A stretch of DNA of 39,035 nt from Streptomyces panaciradicis (GTDB taxonomy: Bacteria > Actinomycetota > Actinomycetes > Streptomycetales > Streptomycetaceae): positions 1-39,035 of the forward strand of contig NZ_JAMGBF010000052.1 of the NCBI RefSeq assembly GCF_023516615.1, in the 5' to 3' direction. The stretch's first letter is position 1. Each line of letters begins with the position of its first letter. The position numbers and the translations under genes are program-made. Positions 23,731 through 33,535 of the stretch are shown here, one piece after another. Below the pieces are notes generated by a model that saw only the letters and a program-made list of their open reading frames with translations, did no database searches and was not told the origin of the DNA.

Positions 23731-24926
23731 CCGGTGCCAACAGCTTCTCCGTCTCCGGGTACGGGCCCGAGCGGGCCGGCTGGACGCGGATCTTCGCCCG
23801 CGACTCGGTCGCCCGCCGCCTGGACTGGCCGATGCTCCTGTCGGGCCTCGCCCTGTCCGGCCTCGGCTCGCTCCTGGTCTTCTCCGCGACCCGCAACCGC
23901 ACGGAGATCAACCAGGGCGACCCGTACTACTTCCTGATCCGCCACGTCATGAACACCGGCATCGGGCTCGCCCTGATGATCGGCGTGGTCTGGCTCGGCC
24001 ACCGCACCCTGCGCACGGCCGTCCCGATCCTCTACGGCGTCTCCCTGTTCGGGGTGCTGCTGGTCCTCACCCCGCTCGGCGCCACCATCAACGGCAGCCG
24101 CAACTGGATCGTCTTCGGCGGCGGGTTCTCCCTGCAGCCCGCCGAGTTCGTGAAGATCACGATCATCCTGGGCATGGCGATGCTGCTGTCGGCCCGGGTC
24201 GACGCGGGCGACAAGAAGTACCCCGACCACCGCACGGTCCTGCAGGCCCTCGGACTGGCCGCCGTACCCATCCTGATCGTGCTGCTCATGCCCGACCTCG
24301 GCACCGTCCTGGTCCTGGTGACGATCATCCTGGGCGTGCTGCTCGCCTCCGGCGCCTCCAACCGCTGGATCTTCGGCATGATCACGGCCGGCGTCGTCGG
24401 CTGCATCGCCATCTGGCAGCTGCACATCCTGGACGAGTACCAGATCGCCCGCTTCGCGGCCTTCGCGAACCCCAGCCTCGACCCGGCCGGCGTCGGCTAC
24501 AACACCAACCAGGCCCGCATCGCGATCGGTTCGGGCGGCCTGACCGGGGCCGGCCTCTTCCACGGCTCGCAGACCACCGGCCAGTTCGTGCCCGAGCAGC
24601 AGACCGACTTCGTGTTCACCGTCGCGGGGGAGGAGCTCGGCTTCGTCGGCGCGGGCCTGATCATCCTCCTGCTCGGCGTGGTCCTGTGGCGCGCCTGCCG
24701 CATCGCCCGCGACTCCACGGAGCTCTACGGCACGATCGTCGCCGCCGGCATCGTCGCCTGGTTCGCGTTCCAGTCGTTCGAGAACATCGGCATGACCCTC
24801 GGGATCATGCCGGTCACCGGCCTGCCGCTGCCGTTCGTGTCCTACGGCGGCTCCTCGATGTTCGCGGTGTGGATGGCCGTGGGCCTGCTGCAGTCGATCA
24901 AGGTCCAACGACCGATGTCCGCCTGA
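23727..24926 (+). CDS. rodA: RodA/SEDS peptidoglycan polymerase
   Basis: A SEDS-family glycosyltransferase that polymerises glycan strands with its class B PBP partner; called sfr in Streptomyces. The 399-residue protein has ten predicted membrane helices. It carries the conserved INGSRNWIVFGGGFSLQPAEFVKI, the large outer loop with IAIGSGGLTGAGLFHGSQ, and VPEQQTDFVFTVAGEELGF with the acidic residues needed for polymerase activity. It ends with GIMPVTGLPLPFVSYGGSS. The ATG overlaps the mrdA stop (ATGA), giving translational coupling and likely a 1:1 ratio. It ends the mre operon; the next gene has its own promoter. Confidence 0.96.
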   Translation: MTGANSFSVSGYGPERAGWTRIFARDSVARRLDWPMLLSGLALSGLGSLLVFSATRNRTEINQGDPYYFLIRHVMNTGIGLALMIGVVWLGHRTLRTAVPILYGVSLFGVLLVLTPLGATINGSRNWIVFGGGFSLQPAEFVKITIILGMAMLLSARVDAGDKKYPDHRTVLQALGLAAVPILIVLLMPDLGTVLVLVTIILGVLLASGASNRWIFGMITAGVVGCIAIWQLHILDEYQIARFAAFANPSLDPAGVGYNTNQARIAIGSGGLTGAGLFHGSQTTGQFVPEQQTDFVFTVAGEELGFVGAGLIILLLGVVLWRACRIARDSTELYGTIVAAGIVAWFAFQSFENIGMTLGIMPVTGLPLPFVSYGGSSMFAVWMAVGLLQSIKVQRPMSA

Positions 24927-24968
24927 TCGCAGGCCCGATCGGCCCTGCCGTCCGGACCCGGATCCCAC

Positions 24969-24974
24969 TAGATT
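24969..24974 (+). promoter_or_regulatory. -10 element (TAGATT) of the leaderless CYTH-CHAD gene
   Basis: TAGATT fits TAnnnT and ends 6 nt before the ATG at 24981. No Shine-Dalgarno sequence is present. Confidence 0.5.
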
Positions 24975-24980
24975 CGGGTC

Positions 24981-26489
24981 ATGGCGGACACCAAACGCGA
25001 GATCGAGCGCAAGTACGAGTCGGACGACAGCGGGCTGCCCGACCTGACCGGCGTCGCGGGTGTCGACGCCGTGGTCGACAAGGGCGTCGCTCACCTGGAC
25101 GCCACCTACTACGACACCGCGGACGAGCGCCTCGCCGCCGCCTCGATCACGCTGCGCCGCCGCACCGGCGGCGCGGACGCCGGCTGGCACCTGAAGTTCC
25201 CCGTCGCCCCGAACGTCCGCGACGAGATCCGCGCCCCGCTCTCCGACACCCTCCCGCCCGTCCTCGCCGGCCTGATCCGCTCCCGGGTCCGGGACGCCGA
25301 GGTGCTGCCCGTGGTCCGGCTGCGCTCCGACCGCGACGTCAGCGAACTCGTCGACGCCACCGGCCGCGTCCTGGCCGAGGTCAGCGTGGACGCGGTGCAC
25401 GCCGAACGGCTCACCGGCGCCGGCGGCACCGCCCAGTGGACGGAACTGGAGGTGGAACTCGCCGACGACGGCGACCCGGCCTTCCTCGAGAAGGTCGACA
25501 AACGACTGCGCAAGGCGGGCGTACGGCCCTCCGGGTCGGCCTCGAAGCTGGCCCGGGCGCTGACGGAGACGGCGCCGAAGAAGAAGCGCGGCAAAGGCAC
25601 GCCGACGACGCCCCCGCCGGTGAGCGCAGGCGACCATGTCCTCGCCTACGTCCGCGAGCAGCGGGACACGATCGTCGCCCTCGACCCGGCGGTACGCAGG
25701 GACGTCTACGACGCCCTGCACCGCATGCGCGTGGCCACCCGCCGCATGCGCAGCGCCTTCCGCAGCTACGCGAAGGTCCTCGACCGCGCCGTCACCGACC
25801 CCGTCGGCGAGGAACTGAAGTGGCTGGCCGGCGAACTCGGGGTGGGACGCGACAGCGAGGTCCTCGCCGAGCGCCTGACGGCGTCCCTCGACGGACTGCC
25901 CCGGACGCTGGTCACCGGCCCCGTCCGCGGCCGGCTGCGGAGGTGGGCGACGGACCGCCGCGGCGGCTCACGCCGCCGGCTGACCGGCGTACTGGACTCC
26001 GCGCGGTACCTGGCCCTGCTCGACACCCTGGACGCGCTGGTCGACGAGCCGCCCCTGCTGAAGGCTGCCGGGGGCACACCGGAGAAGGTGATCGCCAGAG
26101 CCGTACGCAAGGACTTCGGGAAGCTGGCGGAGACGGTGGAAGCGGCCCTGGCCCTCGACCCCGGCACCGAACGCGATCTGGCGCTGCACGAGGCCCGCAA
26201 GAAGGCCAAGCGGGCCCGGTACTCGGCGGAGGCCGCCGTCGGAGCCCTCGGCGACCGCGCGTCCACCCTGGTCAAGTCCATGAAGTCGGTCCAGACCCTG
26301 CTCGGCGACCACCAGGACAGCGTCATGGCCCGCCAGACGCTGCGCGAGCTGTCCGCGGTGGCGCACGCGGCGGGGGAGAGCGCGTTCACGTACGGGGTGC
26401 TCTACGGGCGCGAGGAGCAGCGGGCGGCGGCCGCGGAGGGGGCGCTGCCCGTCGCCTGGCGGGGGATCACGGAGGCCACGGACATCTGA
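24981..26489 (+). CDS. CYTH and CHAD domain protein (polyphosphate-associated)
   Basis: The 502-residue protein has an N-terminal CYTH triphosphate-tunnel domain (about 5-200) opening with the signature REIERKYE and continuing with alternating charged strands. A linker rich in Lys/Pro/Thr leads to a CHAD helical domain (about 215-495) with VRRDVYDALHRMRVATRRMRS and LHEARKKAKRARYSAEA, whose conserved His/Arg/Lys bind polyphosphate. CYTH enzymes hydrolyse inorganic triphosphate or thiamine triphosphate, and CHAD domains direct proteins to polyphosphate granules. A role in polyphosphate or triphosphate metabolism is likely; the exact substrate is not known. The ATG lies 6 nt after a TAGATT element. 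Confidence 0.9.
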   Translation: MADTKREIERKYESDDSGLPDLTGVAGVDAVVDKGVAHLDATYYDTADERLAAASITLRRRTGGADAGWHLKFPVAPNVRDEIRAPLSDTLPPVLAGLIRSRVRDAEVLPVVRLRSDRDVSELVDATGRVLAEVSVDAVHAERLTGAGGTAQWTELEVELADDGDPAFLEKVDKRLRKAGVRPSGSASKLARALTETAPKKKRGKGTPTTPPPVSAGDHVLAYVREQRDTIVALDPAVRRDVYDALHRMRVATRRMRSAFRSYAKVLDRAVTDPVGEELKWLAGELGVGRDSEVLAERLTASLDGLPRTLVTGPVRGRLRRWATDRRGGSRRRLTGVLDSARYLALLDTLDALVDEPPLLKAAGGTPEKVIARAVRKDFGKLAETVEAALALDPGTERDLALHEARKKAKRARYSAEAAVGALGDRASTLVKSMKSVQTLLGDHQDSVMARQTLRELSAVAHAAGESAFTYGVLYGREEQRAAAAEGALPVAWRGITEATDI

Positions 26490-26559
26490 GGGCCGGCCGC
26501 GGACGGCGGGCCCGGCCGGTGCGGGCGTCCGGGCGGTCGGGGAAGGGCCGGGGCCGCGT

Positions 26560-26565
26560 TAGTCT
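26560..26565 (+). promoter_or_regulatory. -10 element (TAGTCT) of the radical SAM gene
   Basis: TAGTCT fits TAnnnT. Transcription would start near 26572, giving a leader of about 40 nt with GAAGG placed 8 nt before ATG 26613. Confidence 0.45.
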
Positions 26566-26612
26566 TGATGGTCACCCCTGTCCGTTGGATCCATCCCACG
26601 AAGGTTCGCGAG

Positions 26613-28583
<1,971 letters not shown>

Positions 28584-28725
28584 GGTGAGCGAGGACGAGG
28601 TGGACACGGCCCCGCCGGGTCGGTCGTACGGCCCGGCAGCCACCTCAGGACGGCAGGATGTTTCGGCCATACCATGACAGGGCCGTCGCCACCGGGATCT
28701 TCGTCTTTCACATGGCCCTCTGCGC

Positions 28726-28758
28726 GGGTACGGCTGTTCCGGCGCGCTGGACGGGTTA
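28726..28758 (+). promoter_or_regulatory. Possible stress-sigma (SigB-like) -10 elements before the PAS-GAF-PP2C gene
   Basis: GGGTAC at 28726 and GGGTTA at 28753 resemble the -10 of the Streptomyces SigB family (GGGTAY). The expected GNNT -35 is not at the consensus 14-16 nt in either case, so the call is weak. The 210-nt gap holds nothing else I can name. Confidence 0.25.
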
Positions 28759-28793
28759 CCGTCTGCTGACGGCCGCCATGAACGGAGAGCGCG

Positions 28794-30551
28794 ATGGTGG
28801 AGGACCTGGGAGGTGAAGGGCGGCCGTGGCCCGCGGCCGGGCCGGGGCTCTGGTCGCGCGTCGTCGAGCAGCTGGGCACCGCCCTGATGGTGGTGGATCC
28901 GGCCGGGCGGATCCTCGCCGTCAACCCGGAGACCGAACGCCTGCTGGACCGGCCCGCGCACGCGATGCGCGGGATGGACGCCCACGAGCTGCTGCACCGG
29001 GACCCGGACGGGGGCACGCTGCCGCGCAAGCAGTGTGCGCTGCTTCAGTCGCTGGCCGCGGGGGTCGCCGCACGCGGGGAGGGCGACAGCTATCTGCGCG
29101 GTGACGGGCGCCTGGTCACGATCTCCTGGTCCGCTTCTCCGCTGCTGGCCGACGGCTCCCTCGAGGGCTTGGTCCTGCTCTTCACCGACGTACAGGGCGA
29201 CCACGGCGCACGCCGTGAACGTGCGGCCTACACGAGTGCTCTGGAGAACCTCAACGAGCGGCTGACGCTGGTCGCGGAGATCACCGACGTGCTGGGGCAG
29301 ACCCTGGAGACCGACGAGGCCCTGGCCCGGCTGGGCCGCCTGCTGGTCCCTCGCCTCGCCGACTGGGCGGCAGTGGATTTCCGGACCGGTTCCGACCAGG
29401 TCCACCGGGTGACGGTGTCGGGACCGACGGGCCGGGAGGCCAAGCTGGAGGGCGGGCGCGAGCGCCTGCCCGAGCCGGCTGAGGCGGACGGCTCGCCTCT
29501 GGTCCAGGTGCTGAACGGCGGATCCCCCGTTCTGTGGCACGAGCAGGACGACACGCAGAGGCGGGACACCCGGACGTACGACACCCAGGCGGGGGCCCTG
29601 TCCGGCTCCCCCTTGGCCGCCCTCCACAACGACTTCCTGCGGACGGTGCACGCGACGTCCTTCATCACGGTGCCGCTGGGCTCCAGACGGCCGGTCACCG
29701 GCGCCCTGACGTTGGTCCGCACCGACGCGGCGCACCCCTTCGACACCGCCGACCTGGGCGTGGTGAGCGACATCGGCCGCCGCGTCGGCCTGGTCGTCGA
29801 CAACGCCCGCCGGTACGGGCGCCAGCGCGCCGTCGCCGAGGCGATGCAGCGCAACCTGCTCGCCCCGCTGCCCCAGCCGGGCCGGCTGCGACTGGCCGCC
29901 CGCTACCAGCCCGCCCCGGTCGGCTCCCAGGTCGGCGGCGACTGGTACGACGCTTTCGAGCTGAAGGACGGCGCGCTCGCGCTGGTCATCGGTGACGTCG
30001 TGGGCCACGACCTGACCGCGGCGGCCGGGATGGCCCAACTCCACGGCATCCTGCGGTCCCTGGCCTGGGACCGCAGGATGCCGCCCGGCGCCGTCGTCGA
30101 CCGCCTCGACGACGCCATGCCCGCCATCACCACCGTCCCGATGGCCACCCTCGTCCTCGCCCGGATCGAAGGCGACCCGCACACCGGCCCCTGGACCCTG
30201 CGGTGGACCAGCGCCGGACATCCGCCGCCCCTCCTCCTGGTCCCCGGCGGACAGGCGCGGTACCTCGAAGCCGGACAGGGACTCGTCCTCGGCGCCCCCG
30301 CGACCGCCGGCGCGGGCAGGCCGAACGCCACGCTGCCCCTGCCGCCGGGCTCCACCCTCCTGCTCTACACCGACGGCCTGATCGAGATCCCCGGCAGCGA
30401 CCTCGACTCCGGTCTGGTCCTGTTGCGCCACCACGCCCTCGCGCTCGCCGACGCGCCGCTGGACACGCTGTGCGACGAGCTGCTCGCGCGTATGCCCCCC
30501 GGCAGTACGGACGACGTGGCCCTCATGGCTCTGCGACTGCCGACGCCGTGA
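28794..30551 (+). CDS. PAS-GAF-PP2C serine phosphatase (SpoIIE/RsbU type)
   Basis: A soluble signalling phosphatase of 585 residues. The N-terminal PAS domain (about 20-125) contains LGTALMVVDPAGRILAVNPETERL. A GAF domain (about 150-320) follows. The C-terminal PP2C/SpoIIE phosphatase (about 345-582) has GGDWYDAF, IGDVVGHDLTAAA, SAGHPPP, LLLYTDGLIE and STDDVALMAL, covering all metal-binding aspartates. It lacks kinase or HATPase domains. Such proteins sense a ligand or redox/light state through PAS/GAF and dephosphorylate STAS-type anti-anti-sigma proteins. No STAS or anti-sigma gene is in the window, so the target is elsewhere. The ATG follows GGAGA. Two GAF-ANTAR genes lie downstream in the same direction. 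Confidence 0.9.
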   Translation: MVEDLGGEGRPWPAAGPGLWSRVVEQLGTALMVVDPAGRILAVNPETERLLDRPAHAMRGMDAHELLHRDPDGGTLPRKQCALLQSLAAGVAARGEGDSYLRGDGRLVTISWSASPLLADGSLEGLVLLFTDVQGDHGARRERAAYTSALENLNERLTLVAEITDVLGQTLETDEALARLGRLLVPRLADWAAVDFRTGSDQVHRVTVSGPTGREAKLEGGRERLPEPAEADGSPLVQVLNGGSPVLWHEQDDTQRRDTRTYDTQAGALSGSPLAALHNDFLRTVHATSFITVPLGSRRPVTGALTLVRTDAAHPFDTADLGVVSDIGRRVGLVVDNARRYGRQRAVAEAMQRNLLAPLPQPGRLRLAARYQPAPVGSQVGGDWYDAFELKDGALALVIGDVVGHDLTAAAGMAQLHGILRSLAWDRRMPPGAVVDRLDDAMPAITTVPMATLVLARIEGDPHTGPWTLRWTSAGHPPPLLLVPGGQARYLEAGQGLVLGAPATAGAGRPNATLPLPPGSTLLLYTDGLIEIPGSDLDSGLVLLRHHALALADAPLDTLCDELLARMPPGSTDDVALMALRLPTP

Positions 30552-30690
30552 CCGGGGCGAGCGCCGGGGCCCGAGGAACGTCGCGGGGCCCTGGTGCACG
30601 CGGTCGCCTCAGGTGTCACTCGGCACCGCCGGAACAAGCCATGTGCCCGGCTGCCCCGCCGTCGGGCCCCGCCGCCCGTGTGCGCGGCAG

Positions 30691-30696
30691 TAGGCT
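30691..30696 (+). promoter_or_regulatory. Candidate -10 (TAGGCT) of the GAF-ANTAR operon
   Basis: TAGGCT fits TAnnnT and would start transcription near 30703, about 100 nt before the 79-residue gene. The 250-nt spacer after the phosphatase gene otherwise shows no clear feature. Confidence 0.4.
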
Positions 30697-30801
30697 GGAA
30701 AGACGGCCGCCCGTGCCCCCGGCCCTCTCCGTGCACCACCGTCCCGCGCAACAGAGGCCCTGCGCGAAGCCGAAGCCACTCTCCCGAGGAGATGGGCGCG
30801 C

Positions 30802-31041
30802 ATGAGCGATCTGTTCGAAGAGTGCCGCGTGGTCCGGGCCGGTGCCGAGCCGGACGAGACGACCGCGCCGGCCTTCGCGCGCGATCTGGAGGCCGCCCGC
30901 CGCTCCGGCTGCCCGCCGTTCCTCGTCGTCGACCCGCGCGGTGGGACGTTCGGCCCCCGCGACGCCTGGCGGGGCATCCCGGCCGGCATCGCGGTGCCGG
31001 GCGGCACGGAGTCCGGCCCGTGGCAGAATCGGGCACCGTGA
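30802..31041 (+). CDS. Hypothetical 79-residue protein coupled to a GAF-ANTAR gene
   Basis: A small soluble acidic protein I do not recognise. The ATG follows GAGGAG, and third codon positions are G/C-rich as expected for a real gene. The stretch DLEAARRSGCPPFLVVDPRGG looks like a helix followed by a hydrophobic strand, reminiscent of half an alpha/beta domain. The C-terminal third is Gly/Pro-rich and probably flexible. Its stop codon overlaps the GTG start of the next gene by 4 bp (GTGA), which is strong evidence that it is translated and works with the GAF-ANTAR protein. Alternatively it may serve mainly as a translated leader for that gene. Confidence 0.68.
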   Translation: MSDLFEECRVVRAGAEPDETTAPAFARDLEAARRSGCPPFLVVDPRGGTFGPRDAWRGIPAGIAVPGGTESGPWQNRAP

Positions 31042-31841
31042 TCAGCGACGGCATGGCCGAGGTCCTGCGTCGGCTGCACCTCGACGGGCCCGGTGATCCG
31101 ACGCCGGCCTGGGCACGGGCCCTCGGGGCCGAGGGCGTCGCGCTGACCCTGCTCGTGGGCGCCGAGCGGACGCCGGAGCCACTGTGGTGTCACCCCGATC
31201 TGAGCGCGCGGTTCGAGGAGCTCCAGTTCACGCTGGGCGAGGGCCCGGGTCCGGAGGTCATCCACAACGGCCTGCCCGTCCTGGAGCCGGACCTGGACCG
31301 GGTGCGCCTCGAGCGCTGGCCCGCGTTGTTGCCCGCGGCGGCGAACATGGGTGTGCACGGCGTCTGCTGCTTCCCGCTCGGCCTCGGCGCCATCCGGGTC
31401 GGTGTGCTGACCGTGCTGTGCGACGGGGAGCGGCGGATGGGCGCGCAGCAGTACGCGGACGCTGGTGCCCTCGCGGCGGCGCTGACCAGTGCGTTCCTGG
31501 GCGGGGACCTGCGCCGCGACGGAGACGGTTCGGCGCTCGACATTCCGGAGCCGCCGTCGGGCCTGCATCGCCCGGCCGTGCACCAGGCCACGGGCATGAT
31601 CAGTGTCCAGCTCGGCGTGTCCATGCAGGAGGCGCTGCTGCGCCTGCGGGCCCACGCCTACGGCAGCGAACGCCCCCTCGGGGAAGTGGCCCAGGACGTG
31701 GTCGCCCGCCGGCTCCGTTTCCGCGACGAACCCACCGGCGACTGCACGGGCGACTCCACCGGCGACTTCACCGACGACTTCACGGACGACTTCGACGACG
31801 ATGGAAGCGGGCCGCATTCGCCCGACGGAGGAAAGGGATGA
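31038..31841 (+). CDS. GAF-ANTAR regulator with acidic repeat tail
   Basis: A 267-residue protein with a GAF sensor domain (about 25-155: ALTLLVGAERTPEPLWCHPD …, CCFPLGLGAIRVGVLTVLCDG). It also has an ANTAR RNA-binding domain (about 178-228) containing HQATGMISVQLGVSMQEALL and VAQDVVAR. ANTAR proteins bind paired hexaloop hairpins in mRNA leaders and prevent termination or control translation. After the ANTAR domain comes an unusual tail (233-255) of repeated Thr/Gly/Asp/Phe units such as TGDFTDDF, strongly negative. The GTG start overlaps the previous stop (GTGA), and its own stop overlaps the next start (ATGA). The three genes are therefore a coupled unit. The ligand is unknown. Confidence 0.85.
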   Translation: MISDGMAEVLRRLHLDGPGDPTPAWARALGAEGVALTLLVGAERTPEPLWCHPDLSARFEELQFTLGEGPGPEVIHNGLPVLEPDLDRVRLERWPALLPAAANMGVHGVCCFPLGLGAIRVGVLTVLCDGERRMGAQQYADAGALAAALTSAFLGGDLRRDGDGSALDIPEPPSGLHRPAVHQATGMISVQLGVSMQEALLRLRAHAYGSERPLGEVAQDVVARRLRFRDEPTGDCTGDSTGDFTDDFTDDFDDDGSGPHSPDGGKG

Positions 31842-32605
31842 TCGGCATGGCCCGCGAACGACGTCTGGCCGAGATCTTCGTGGAGGTCGCTGACTCCCTC
31901 GTCGACGACTTCGACGTGATCGACCTGCTGCAACGGCTGTCCACACGCTGCGTCGAGCTGCTCGACGTGGCGGCGGCCGGCATCCTGCTCGCCGACGCGA
32001 ACGGCGAACTGCAGATCATCGCCGCCTCGGACGAACACACCCGGCTGCTGGAGCTGTTCGCGCTCCAGCACGACCAGGGCCCGTGCGTGGAGTGCTACCG
32101 CACCGGCAACGCCCGCACCAACATCGACCTCACGCGCCCGGAGACGACCGTGGCCTGGCCACGCTTCGCCGCCCGCGCCCGCACGACCGGGTACGTGGCC
32201 ACGCACGCGATCCCCCTGCGCCTGCGCAGCCGGGTCGTCGGCGCGCTCAACCTCTTCCAGACCAGGGCGCACCGACTCGGCGACGACGACATCGCGCTCG
32301 CCCGCGCCCTCGCCGACGTCGCCACCATCGCGATACTGCAGCAGCGCACGCTGGAGCAGTCGCACGTGGAGAACAGCCAGCTGGAGACCGCGCTGAGCAG
32401 CCGCATCCTGATCGAACAGGTCAAGGGCGTGCTGGCGGAGCGCTGGGACAGCTCCGTCGACGACGCCTTCGCCGCGTTCCGCGCGTACGCCCGCGCCCGT
32501 CACCTGCGTCTGTCGGAGTTCGCCGCGCAGATCATCTCGGGCGGCTTCGACACCGCGGACATCCCGCCACCGGCACCGGATCGTTCCGCGGACCGCCCCG
32601 GCTGA
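31838..32605 (+). CDS. GAF-ANTAR regulator, second copy
   Basis: A 255-residue protein with a GAF domain (about 15-168) beginning LAEIFVEVADSLVDDFDVID. It contains GPCVECYRTG, a pattern with two cysteines (83 and 86) common in actinobacterial GAF-ANTAR proteins. The C-terminal ANTAR domain (about 180-237) has LSSRILIEQVKGVLAERW and FRAYARARHLRLSEFAAQI. It is more canonical than the upstream copy and lacks its acidic tail. GGAGG precedes ATG 31838, which overlaps the previous stop by 4 bp. The likely role is signal-dependent antitermination on leader RNAs, possibly as a partner of the first copy. It ends 6 nt before the end of the convergent DUF5994 gene. Confidence 0.88.
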   Translation: MIGMARERRLAEIFVEVADSLVDDFDVIDLLQRLSTRCVELLDVAAAGILLADANGELQIIAASDEHTRLLELFALQHDQGPCVECYRTGNARTNIDLTRPETTVAWPRFAARARTTGYVATHAIPLRLRSRVVGALNLFQTRAHRLGDDDIALARALADVATIAILQQRTLEQSHVENSQLETALSSRILIEQVKGVLAERWDSSVDDAFAAFRAYARARHLRLSEFAAQIISGGFDTADIPPPAPDRSADRPG

Positions 32606-32611
32606 CCGCTC

Positions 32612-33088
32612 TCACGCCCCGGTGCCGGTGTCGATGAGGATCTGCGCGGCCGGGGTGACGTTGTCGGCGCGTACCGCCGCGGCCATCGCGGCGCGTGCCG
32701 CCTCGGGCGTGGCGTGGGGCGGGACCACGAGGAGGGAGAAGTGGTCCGCCTCGCCCCGGGTGATGAGGACGGTGTCGTCACCGACCGGGAAGGAGTCGAC
32801 GCGGACGACGCGGTCGCCGACGACCAGTCGCCTCGGCAGTTCGTCCCAGGCGTCGGTGTCCAGGCCGACCCGTGTGACCGGGCCCAGCAGGTCGGTCAGG
32901 GCGGTGATCAGTGCGGGCAGCTCGGCCGCGATGTCACGGGAGCGCGGCCACCACGCCCCATCGAGAACGCCCTGCCGGTCGGTTGTGGTCTCCAGCCGCA
33001 CGACGGCCGTACCGGGCTCCACGGGCTGGGGGAGGGCGGCGTCCGGCGGGAGCGAGGTCACCCGGGGGGAATCGGATCCGGTGCCCAT
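32612..33088 (-). CDS. DUF5994 family protein, copy B
   Basis: A 158-residue cytosolic protein of the Streptomyces family DUF5994; function unknown. The signature LDGAWWPRSRDIAAELPALI is at about 38-57, followed by alternating strands (RVGLDTDAWDELP, VVGDRVVRVDSF, FSLLVVPPHATPEAARAAM). The start at ATG 33088 follows GGGGGAGG and lies inside the end of the upstream paralogue (31-bp overlap), so the pair is translationally linked. It shares the DGAWWPRS and LLVVPP…T-EAA motifs with copy A. Its far end almost touches the convergent GAF-ANTAR gene. No catalytic motif is evident. Confidence 0.83.
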   Translation of the reverse strand: MGTGSDSPRVTSLPPDAALPQPVEPGTAVVRLETTTDRQGVLDGAWWPRSRDIAAELPALITALTDLLGPVTRVGLDTDAWDELPRRLVVGDRVVRVDSFPVGDDTVLITRGEADHFSLLVVPPHATPEAARAAMAAAVRADNVTPAAQILIDTGTGA

Positions 33089-33492
33089 GGCGAGCCTCCC
33101 CCGATGGTGTCCGCCGCGGCCGCCATGAGCGGTTCCGCGGCCTCCTCGGTGGTGTCCGGGGGCACCACCAGCAGATCCCAGCGACCTCGGCCGGGGGCGA
33201 GCAGGACGACGGTGTGCGGGGCGGACGCGGCCACGTTCCTGCGCAGCCGTACGACCTGGTCGGCGACGAAGATCCGGCCGGGCCCGGCGGCCCAGGTCGC
33301 CCCGTTGACGGTGACGTTGGTGACATGACCCCACTCCCGGGGCAACCCGGCCAGCAGGCGCGGGAGTTCGGCGAGGAGGTCGTAGGAGCGCGGCCACCAC
33401 GCCCCGTCGATGGACCGGGGCGGGCCGTCGGGGGCCAGGCGCAGGCGCAGGACAGGGTGTGAGGGGAGCGGGGGTTGCAGTGCGGCGGTCAT
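33058..33492 (-). CDS. DUF5994 family protein, copy A
   Basis: A 144-residue paralogue of the next gene, with IDGAWWPRSYDLLAELPRLL near 27-46 and the C-terminal block WDLLVVPPDTTEEAAEPLM. The two tryptophans of the signature are conserved in both copies. The ATG at 33492 follows CAGGAG. It lies 43 nt after the desaturase gene in the same direction, so desaturase-DUF5994A-DUF5994B is probably one transcript. DUF5994 genes often occur in pairs in Streptomyces. The biochemical role is unknown. Confidence 0.83.
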   Translation of the reverse strand: MTAALQPPLPSHPVLRLRLAPDGPPRSIDGAWWPRSYDLLAELPRLLAGLPREWGHVTNVTVNGATWAAGPGRIFVADQVVRLRRNVAASAPHTVVLLAPGRGRWDLLVVPPDTTEEAAEPLMAAAADTIGGGSPWAPDPIPPG

Positions 33493-33535
33493 GAGGGGCT
33501 CCTGTCGGCTGCCGTGCGGGAGTGGACGGTTGGCG

